A stretch of DNA of 36,339 nt from Chloroflexota bacterium. Lineage in GTDB: Bacteria; Chloroflexota; Dehalococcoidia; JACPEP01. The stretch spans positions 1-36,339 of the forward strand of contig JACPEP010000044.1 of assembly GCA_016183425.1 (NCBI GenBank), read 5' to 3'. Below are positions 31,239-36,339 of this stretch, piece after piece. Each line of letters starts with the position of its first letter. Position 1 is the first letter of the stretch. Made by a program: the position numbers and the translations under genes. A model generated the notes under the pieces. The model was not told the origin of the DNA and ran no database searches. It saw only the letters and a program-made list of their open reading frames with translations.

Positions 31239-32612
31239 TCACCCGCGACCCCAAGTCTCTAGCGTCGAAGGCTCGACTCCAGGGGGGCTGCCTTTTCCTT
31301 GCCCCTCCTCATTCATAGCCTTCACGAACTCCTCCAGGTACTCCCTATCCAGACCGTGGGGGACAAAAACGGGGTGCATGAGGCTCATCTGCCGCCAGTC
31401 ATCCTGGAAGGACCCGTACTGATGGGCAACTGGATAAATCTCCGTGTTGGGCAAGGGAGTGAAGTGGGAGAAAGAAAAGAAGTCGAAGGGCAAGCGGTGG
31501 ATGAAGTCTACGGTGCGGGCCAGGGTGTCTTTGGTCTCCAGGGGGCAGCCAGCTATGAACAGGCCTTTTATGGACATGCCGGCCTCCTTGGTCATCCGGA
31601 CCCCCCGCTCCATATCCTCTACGCTCATGTGCCGCTTCATGAAGTCCAGGATCTCCTGGCAACCGCTTTCCATGCCGTATGTTATCTGCCAGCAGCCGGC
31701 CTCCCGCATCCAGCGCAGCACCTCCGGGGTGGCGGCGTCGGCCCGCCCCCAGGTGGACCATACCAGGTCTAGCTTTTCCTCCTTCAGGAGGTCGCAGACC
31801 TCCCGAAGCCACTTCTTGTTGACCATGAAGTGGTCGTCCCGGATGTTTATATCTTTGATGCCGTAGGTTTGGTGGAGGTGCTTCATGTGGCTCACCACGT
31901 ACTGGGGGCTGAAGCCCCTCCATTTGCGCCCCCACATGGCCCGGTCGCAGTAGATGCACTGGAAGGGACAGCCCCGGGAGGTGCTCATGGAGGTGGCCGG
32001 GAGACGGCTGTAGTTATGGGGGGAAGGGGTGTAGCTCTCCGCTACCGAGGGCAGCAGGTCCCAGGCCGGGAGGGGCAGTTCCTCCAAGTGAGAGATATAG
32101 GGCCGCCGCGGCGTGAGGAAGGCTCGCCCGTCCCGGCGCAGCACCAAGCCCGGTATGCGAGCCAGGTCTTCCACCGACGCCCGACGGTCAAGAGCCTCCA
32201 GGAGCTCCATCAGGGTCCGCTCTCCCTCTCCATAAACGCCCATGTCGATCTGGGGAAAGAGCTCCATGGTTTCCCGGGGAAGGGCGGTAATGTGGGGCCC
32301 ACCCAGCAGGACGGTCACCTGGGGCACTTGCACTTTAACCTGAAGGGCGATGTCCGCCACTCGGTGGATGTTCATGGTCACGCTGTAAAAGCCCAAGTAC
32401 CGAGGTGAAGCCTGGAGGATGCGCTCCACCGTCTCCTTGATGGTCAGCCCCAGGGCCACCGCATCCAGGATGGCGATGCGGTAACCCCTTTGTCGCGCTA
32501 CTGCTGCCAGATGGAGGGGGCCCATGGGCGGAAAGGCATGTCTTACCGCTTTTCGTCTCTCCGTCAGCCTCTCTTCCAGGGTAACTGGTGGGCTGACAAG
32601 AAGGATGTCCAT
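31239..32612 (-). CDS. B12-binding domain radical SAM protein
   Basis: About 457 aa. I chose the ATG at 32612 (GGAG 9 bp upstream) over the TTG at 32618. The N-terminal ~150 residues are a cobalamin-binding Rossmann-like domain (ILLVSPPVTLEERL, PPMGPLHLAAVARQRGYRIAILDA, VTVLLGGPHITALPRE). Cys217, Cys221 and Cys224 (RGCPFQCIYCDR, counted from the TTG) are the radical SAM CxxxCxxC ligands of the [4Fe-4S] cluster, and GMESGCQEILDFMKR is the SAM-contact/Elp3-like strand. Such proteins methylate or rearrange unreactive carbons, for example in cofactors, antibiotics or hopanoids. The substrate is unknown; no biosynthetic neighbour gives a clue. Confidence 0.88.
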   Translation of the reverse strand: MDILLVSPPVTLEERLTERRKAVRHAFPPMGPLHLAAVARQRGYRIAILDAVALGLTIKETVERILQASPRYLGFYSVTMNIHRVADIALQVKVQVPQVTVLLGGPHITALPRETMELFPQIDMGVYGEGERTLMELLEALDRRASVEDLARIPGLVLRRDGRAFLTPRRPYISHLEELPLPAWDLLPSVAESYTPSPHNYSRLPATSMSTSRGCPFQCIYCDRAMWGRKWRGFSPQYVVSHMKHLHQTYGIKDINIRDDHFMVNKKWLREVCDLLKEEKLDLVWSTWGRADAATPEVLRWMREAGCWQITYGMESGCQEILDFMKRHMSVEDMERGVRMTKEAGMSIKGLFIAGCPLETKDTLARTVDFIHRLPFDFFSFSHFTPLPNTEIYPVAHQYGSFQDDWRQMSLMHPVFVPHGLDREYLEEFVKAMNEEGQGKGSPPGVEPSTLETWGRG

Positions 32613-33114
32613 CCTCAATCTCCTTCCCCAAATGTCTTGCTGGAGCCGAGCCTTCGTTGAAACTGATGAGATTCTTCGTCGTCCCCGCTAGAGGCGGGAG
32701 GCTCCTCAGAATCATCATGTGCCTTTGGCGCACCACGAAGGATGAAAATGCCTCTCTGCCCTTATCCCCTTAGTCCCCTTCTCCCCCGGGGAGAAGGGGA
32801 GATGGATGATATTTGGGGGACACCCATTCGGCAAGCTCAGGGCAGGCTCCCAAACCCCCGTCGGGGGGCTTTGCCCCCTGGACCCCCAGAGGGGATGTCG
32901 CAGCATCCCCTCTGGGCAGTCGCCGCAGCGGTATTTTCATAGCAATGACATTGCTAAACAGTCTCCATATCCTCTTCCCTAGATTAGCACAACCCTGGTA
33001 TACTACGCCAGATGCAGGGGGTGACGAAGTGGAAGAATGAGCGCTGCGGCATGGTTTGTGACATTTCGGGCTTAATACCGGGGACCCGGGGCCGCATGGA
33101 GTGAGGAGACAAAT
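32613..33114. other. Gene-free stretch with purine-rich palindromes
   Basis: TCCCCTTCTCCC (32774-32785) and GGGAGAAGGGGA (32789-32800) form a strong hairpin. A second palindromic run (CAGAGGGGATG / CATCCCCTCTG) lies at 32886-32917. The rest holds no recognisable gene. The two flanking genes diverge, so promoters should lie here, but none is convincing. Confidence 0.5.
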
Positions 33115-34113
33115 ATGCCTCTGATCGTGCTTTTGCTACTGGGGAGCATGGTGGTCATCGTGGGCGCCTGCGAGCTCTTCGTCAACAGTGTAGAGTGGCT
33201 GGGCAAACGCCTGGGGCTGGGGGAGGGGGTGGTGGGAAGCATCCTGGCCGCCGTGGGCACGGCCCTGCCGGAAACCATCCTTCCCCTGGTGGCCATCCTT
33301 CTGGTGGGTGGGGAGGAAGGCAATAAGGTGGGCATCGGGGCTATCCTGGGCGCTCCTTTTATGCTCTCCACGGCCGCCTTCTTCGCCACCGGCACCGCCG
33401 TTCTCATCTTTACTGCCCGAGGGCGACGAAAAAACAATATGAACGTAAACGCTACCATCCTGGGTAGAGATATGAGGTTCTTCCTCATCGTCTATGCAAT
33501 TGCCATCGCCGCCGCCTTCCTCCCGGCCCACTCTCTGAAACTAGGCATGGCCATCTTGCTTCTTGGCTTGTATGCTTACTATGTTTACCGGACCTTCCGC
33601 GACGACGCCTCCTTGGGGGGGGAGGATCTGGCCCCACTCTACTTCGCCCGCCGTTCTCCCCTCCCTCCCCTAATTTTGGTGGTGGCCCAGCTTCTCATCG
33701 CCCTGGCCGTCATCATCCTGGGTGCCCGGGTGTTTGTCACGGGCATCGAGGCGGCGGCTCAAGCCCTGGGGGTGCCCGCGCTCATCTTGTCCCTCATCAT
33801 CGCCCCTCTGGCCACGGAGCTGCCGGAGAAGGTCAACAGCGTGCTCTGGGTCAGGCGAAGTAAAGATACCCTGGCCCTGGGCAATATCAGCGGCGCTATG
33901 GTCTTTCAAGGCTGCATTCCGGTAGCCGTAGGGTTGGTCTTTACCCCTTGGGAGCTCACCCCCCCCGCCCTGGCCAGCGCCGCAATCGCCATCCTATCCA
34001 CCGGTCTCGTCTACACCACCCTACGACGCCGCCAAGTTTTGAGCCCGTATGTCCTGCTCATGGGCGGCCTCTTCTACCTGGCCTTCATCGGCTATGTCGT
34101 TTTCCTAAACTAG
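33115..34113 (+). CDS. CaCA-family sodium/calcium (or cation/proton) antiporter
   Basis: 332 aa, about ten membrane helices. The two alpha-repeat motifs are seen: GSILAAVGTALPETILPLVA near residue 50 and IIAPLATELPEKVNSVLWVR near residue 230, each with the conserved Glu after a Pro. It swaps cations across the inner membrane. Ion specificity cannot be told. ATG preceded by GAGGAG. Start ATG follows a run with no other gene. Confidence 0.9.
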   Translation: MPLIVLLLLGSMVVIVGACELFVNSVEWLGKRLGLGEGVVGSILAAVGTALPETILPLVAILLVGGEEGNKVGIGAILGAPFMLSTAAFFATGTAVLIFTARGRRKNNMNVNATILGRDMRFFLIVYAIAIAAAFLPAHSLKLGMAILLLGLYAYYVYRTFRDDASLGGEDLAPLYFARRSPLPPLILVVAQLLIALAVIILGARVFVTGIEAAAQALGVPALILSLIIAPLATELPEKVNSVLWVRRSKDTLALGNISGAMVFQGCIPVAVGLVFTPWELTPPALASAAIAILSTGLVYTTLRRRQVLSPYVLLMGGLFYLAFIGYVVFLN

Positions 34114-34171
34114 AACTTGGTTCGAAAGTCAGCGTCATCTCAGAGCCGACCTGAGACCCTTCGCTTCGCTC

Positions 34172-34273
34172 AGAGGCTGTGAAGCAATTGGTTTTGGGCA
34201 CCTGTCCAAGGGGTCAGTTAGATACAAAATCATGGTGTTCGAGGCGCTCCCCCGCGAAAAACTCACAGCCTCT
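34172..34273 (+). repeat. 102-bp MITE-like element, copy 2 (perfect terminal repeats)
   Basis: AGAGGCTGTGA (34172-34182) and TCACAGCCTCT (34263-34273) are exact reverse complements; one more base on each side also pairs. The interior matches copies 1 and 3. Confidence 0.88.
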
Positions 34274-34298
34274 GTGGCTTGCGATGACCGTTTTAGCC

Positions 34299-34415
34299 GT
34301 CATTCCGAGGCCTCGACCCGCAAACGCAGTGAAGCGGAAGAGGCCGTGGGAATCCGTAACCCCAGGTGCGTTGTGACGGATTGCCACACCCTTCTGCGGA
34401 AGGGCTCGCAATGAC
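34299..34415. repeat. Diverged inverted-repeat element of the GTCATT...AATGAC type
   Basis: Arms GTCATTCCGAG and CTCGCAATGAC pair with one mismatch. It is related to the 80-bp element at 19658-19737. It ends 7 bp before the GIY-YIG gene. Confidence 0.6.
34371..34387 (+). repeat. 17-bp direct repeat, left copy
   Basis: TTGTGACGGATTGCCAC here is identical to 34704-34720. The pair flanks the GIY-YIG gene; the right copy overlaps its last codons. Confidence 0.85.
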
Positions 34416-34421
34416 AGTTCG

Positions 34422-34709
34422 GTGCAAAGGCAGTACTACTTTTACATCATGACAAACAGCACGAACGTTGCGGTCTATACTGGCATGACGAATGACCTCA
34501 AGAGGAGGGTATTCCAGCACAGGGAGAAGATGGTTGAGGGCTTCACCAAGAGGTACGATATTGGCAAGCTGGTGTACTATGAGTGCTGCCAGGATGTCCG
34601 AAGTGCAATCGAGAGGGAGAAGCAGATCAAAAGCTGGTCTCGGGCGAGGAAGAACAGCCTAGTGGTTGGCCTGAACCCACGGTGGAGAGACTTGTACGAC
34701 GAGTTGTGA
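34422..34709 (+). CDS. GIY-YIG nuclease-superfamily protein (UPF0213-like)
   Basis: 95 aa from GTG, no good Shine-Dalgarno. YYFYIMTNSTNVAVYTGMTNDLKRRVFQHRE matches the GIY-YIG core, with YIM and YTG at the GIY and YIG strand positions and Arg28 in the conserved 'LKRRV-QH' helix, then the 'AIEREKQIKSWSRARK' helix with the catalytic Glu. Small stand-alone members of this group are common, of uncertain function. It lies between two copies of the 102-bp MITE-like element and two 17-bp direct repeats, so the gene may have been moved with them. Confidence 0.85.
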   Translation: MQRQYYFYIMTNSTNVAVYTGMTNDLKRRVFQHREKMVEGFTKRYDIGKLVYYECCQDVRSAIEREKQIKSWSRARKNSLVVGLNPRWRDLYDEL

Positions 34710-34720
34710 CGGATTGCCAC
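34704..34720 (+). repeat. 17-bp direct repeat, right copy
   Basis: Identical to 34371-34387. It covers the 3' end of the GIY-YIG gene (the stop codon lies inside), so the gene's own tail may supply one copy. Confidence 0.85.
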
Positions 34721-34739
34721 GCCCCCACACTACACCCCG

Positions 34740-34841
34740 AGAGGCTGTGAAGGAATTGGTTTTGGGCACCTGTCCAAGGGGTCAGCTAGATACAAAATCA
34801 TGGTGTTCGAGGCGCTCACCCTCGAAAAACTCACAAGCTCT
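34740..34841 (+). repeat. 102-bp MITE-like element, copy 3
   Basis: Starts AGAGGCTGTGA and ends TCACAAGCTCT. The inner TTCGAGG / CCTCGAA arms of the copies are complementary here. Same orientation and length as copies 1 and 2. It lies 30 bp beyond the GIY-YIG stop and 64 bp before the IS630-family element. Confidence 0.88.
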
Positions 34842-34919
34842 GAGCCGAAGCACAGCGGAGGCGAAGAATCTCGGTTAGCACGCCGATTTATGCAACTTGG
34901 TACTAGTACTCTGTATCAC

Positions 34920-35617
34920 TTACAGTTTCGGATAAAGATGTTTGAGTTTTGTACGTGCTTGGGCCGTAGAAAAGCGCCAGTTTATCTTGGATTGTCGGTT
35001 GTTCCTGTCACTCTCCCAAGCGGCAATCTGGGTTTGCATGGTTGCCAGGTCGGGAATCCGCCTGTTCAAGCACTGTCCATTACGGGCGCTGAGTTCGATC
35101 TCCGCCATGTTGAGCCAACTGCCGTGTTTAGGCGTGTAATGGATGTCAAGGCGTTGGGCCATTCTCCGAGCCTCCGTGGGAGGAAAGGTCTCGTAGAGAG
35201 AAGCGGGACAATGGGTATTCAAATTGTCCAGGACGAGCCGTATCTGTATGGCGTTCGGGTAGCGCGCGTCGAGCATGCCTTTGATCCACCATGCCCAATC
35301 TTCTTTAGTCCGGTGCTCAGTGGCCGCCACGTGACGTCTGCCGGTCAGCGGTTCCACCTCGAGAAAGATCTCAGCCACGCCGTTACGGGCATATTCATGG
35401 TCCACCCGCACCGGTCTGCCAGGAGCACAAGCTATAGGCTCATGCACATCTCCGATAAGTTGCTTGCAGGTCTCATCCATGCAGACCACCGGATAGTCAG
35501 GATCATAGGGCAGTTCATACACGGCGATAATATCTTCCATATTGGCTACAAATGCAGCGCTCTCCTTGGGCGGTATTTTCCAATACTTCCGGAGGTGAGG
35601 CTTAAGTTCGTTTTTTT
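34920..35617 (-). CDS. IS630 transposase, C-terminal part (after -1 frameshift)
   Basis: Reads from the A7 run through KNELKPHLRKYWKIPPKESA into MEDIIAVYELPYDPDYPVVCMDE, the DDE catalytic domain. The three catalytic acidic residues are visible as the Asp of MDE, the Asp of LVLDN, and the Glu of NMAEIEL. A free-standing start exists at 35540, but the normal product would be a fusion with the upstream frame. Fusion requires a -1 shift at the seven-A run (35611-35617 on the + strand as T7). Confidence 0.82.
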
Positions 35618-36052
35618 AAGTATGCGATGCACGGTCATGGGTGATACGCTTGGTGTCAGATTTAGTTCGACAGCTTTTTCAGCCAGCAATCGTATCGTCC
35701 AGCGTTGTCTTCCCTTCGGCGCTTCCGAACATGCAAGTGCGGTAAGCCGGGCCTCAAAAGCCCCGTCAAAAAGAACTTCACGTGGAGGTTTCTCTCGCGG
35801 TTTACGCTCCAACGCTGCTGCCAATCCTTCTTCTACAAAGCGCTTCTTCAAATGTTCGATGGTGCGCGGGGTTACTCCCATGGCTTCAGATGTTCTTTCC
35901 ACAGTCCAGGACGGCCCATGTGGGCTTGCGTCACAAAGGAGCAAAGCGCGTGCGTAGAGAAACTGCCTGGCATTGGTTCTTGTCGTTCTTGTCAACCCAT
36001 CAAGCTCCTGCCGTTCCTGTTCTGTCAAGGTCACCCGGTAGCGTGGCTTCAT
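35546..36052 (-). CDS. IS630 transposase, N-terminal part
   Basis: Start taken at ATG 36052 (AAGGAGGG just upstream); 36079 is the longer option. MKPRYRVTLTEQERQELDGLTRTT and the helix-turn-helix pair (WTVERTSEAMGVTPRTIEHLKKRF; RWTIRLLAEKAVELNLTPSVSPMTVHRILKK) are the IS630 DNA-binding domain. After ILKK the frame diverges into SLTSGSIGKYRPRRALHL, which is not IS630 sequence. Confidence 0.82.
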   Translation of the reverse strand: MKPRYRVTLTEQERQELDGLTRTTRTNARQFLYARALLLCDASPHGPSWTVERTSEAMGVTPRTIEHLKKRFVEEGLAAALERKPREKPPREVLFDGAFEARLTALACSEAPKGRQRWTIRLLAEKAVELNLTPSVSPMTVHRILKKTNLSLTSGSIGKYRPRRALHL

Positions 36053-36126
36053 GGCAAACCCTCCTTGGAGATTTACCATGATTATACCACTTTCATACGA
36101 AATATTACATGATACATGGTACTAGT

Positions 36127-36235
36127 GTCCTGTCTTCGAAATTTCTTGAACAATCCGCTCCTCCTTCGACACGCTCAGGATGAGCGGGGAAGAAGGGTTT
36201 CCCCGCTCGTGGTGAGCCTGATTACTATATGGAAG
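36127..36235. repeat. Dispersed palindrome-like repeat
   Basis: TTCGACACGCTCAGGATGAG followed by CGGGGAAGAAGGGTTTCCCC and CTCGTGGTGAGCC makes inverted segments (CGGGGAA / TTCCCCG). It resembles the repeat near 27020 and has no gene. Confidence 0.4.
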
Positions 36236-36337
36236 TCAAGGTCTAGCGAGGGCGAAATGGCGAGGCATCTCTTGGTGAGGGTCATAGGGTCTACCGGTTT
36301 TGAGAACGGCGTAGATGACAGAAAGGAGCTTGCGGCC
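36236..36337 (-). CDS. C-terminal fragment of a second transposase, probably IS110 family (partial)
   Basis: The frame is open to the right edge. It reads GRKLLSVIYAVLKTGRPYDPHQEM then PRHFALARP and stop. The 'RKLL-VIYavLkTG-PYDP' tail is typical of the C-terminus of IS110/IS116 transposases. Only 33 residues are in the window. Confidence 0.5.
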   Translation of the reverse strand, partial: GRKLLSVIYAVLKTGRPYDPHQEMPRHFALARP

Positions 36338-36339
36338 CA

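Larger units (their letters stand above)
34114..34421. other. Gene-free stretch holding two repeat elements
   Basis: Holds MITE-like copy 2 (34172-34273) and a diverged nested palindrome (34299-34415) with its ends GTCATTCCGAG and CTCGCAATGAC. No gene is seen. Confidence 0.6.
34906..36122 (-). mobile_element. IS630-family insertion sequence
   Basis: About 1.2 kb. Imperfect terminal inverted repeats read GTACTCTGTATCACTTACAG on the left and GTACCATGTATCATGTAATA on the right (reverse complement), followed by a shared TTTCG. TA dinucleotides at 34904-34905 and 36123-36124 flank the ends, as expected for the IS630/Tc1-mariner TA target duplication. It carries one transposase split over two frames on the - strand. 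Confidence 0.8.

Noticed and set aside
1-36339. tRNA or rRNA genes
   Set aside because: No cloverleaf, TTCRANY loop in context or rRNA signature was found on reading both strands by eye; a tRNAscan run would be decisive.

Overview
The window looks like a piece of chromosome from a GC-rich, probably uncultured bacterium. Best guess is a Chloroflexota (Dehalococcoidia-like) lineage. The reasons are the block FakA-like kinase, DegV, recG, argS beside a divergent rpmB, a stand-alone methylmalonyl-CoA mutase large subunit, a tungsten-type aldehyde:ferredoxin oxidoreductase, and many short palindromic dispersed repeats between genes. This assignment comes from gene content alone and is not certain.

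Layout. (1) 1-922: the 3' end of a secreted protein with carboxypeptidase-regulatory-like domains and a C-terminal dockerin-like repeat. (2) 1255-6317, + strand: a Tat-exported, lipid-anchored family 5 solute-binding protein, an FAD-dependent oxidoreductase and an AOR-family tungstoprotein. (3) 6318-10600, - strand: an accessory block of lower GC. It holds toxin-antitoxin genes (RelE/ParE pair, intact and decayed hicAB, CopG-type antitoxin, DUF2283), a stand-alone TIR-domain protein and a protein with a HEPN-like RNxxxH motif. Three gene stops are followed within about 11-15 bp by an inverted-repeat element beginning RYYYAAC-like, and a fourth, 59-bp element ends GTTAG. Together they look like integron attC sites and read as a cassette array without an integrase in view. 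One element contains a duplicated copy of the 3' tail of argS. (4) 10623-18260: housekeeping genes argS, recG, a DegV protein, a FakA-like kinase, rpmB (opposite strand, with a strong terminator) and rpe. (5) 18261-21131: repeats, an orphan DUF2283, an internally duplicated lipoprotein with a hexanucleotide microsatellite, and argH. (6) 21245-26038, + strand: fixC, fixX and a membrane-bound HdrD-like Fe-S reductase, which together form a plausible route from electron-transfer flavoprotein to quinone, then a LysR regulator. (7) 26118-32612, - strand: nadD, a 688-aa unknown protein with a C-terminal RNxxxH motif, the methylmalonyl-CoA mutase catalytic subunit and a B12-binding radical SAM protein. 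(8) 33115-36339: a CaCA-family cation antiporter, a GIY-YIG protein between two copies of a 102-bp MITE-like element, an IS630-family element whose transposase is split at a run of seven A, and the C-terminus of a second transposase, probably IS110 family.

Most promising for novelty: the integrase-less cassette-like array carrying TIR, HEPN-like and TA genes, with the argS-tail duplication at its edge; and the 102-bp repeat family, whose three copies have the same length and matching ends.
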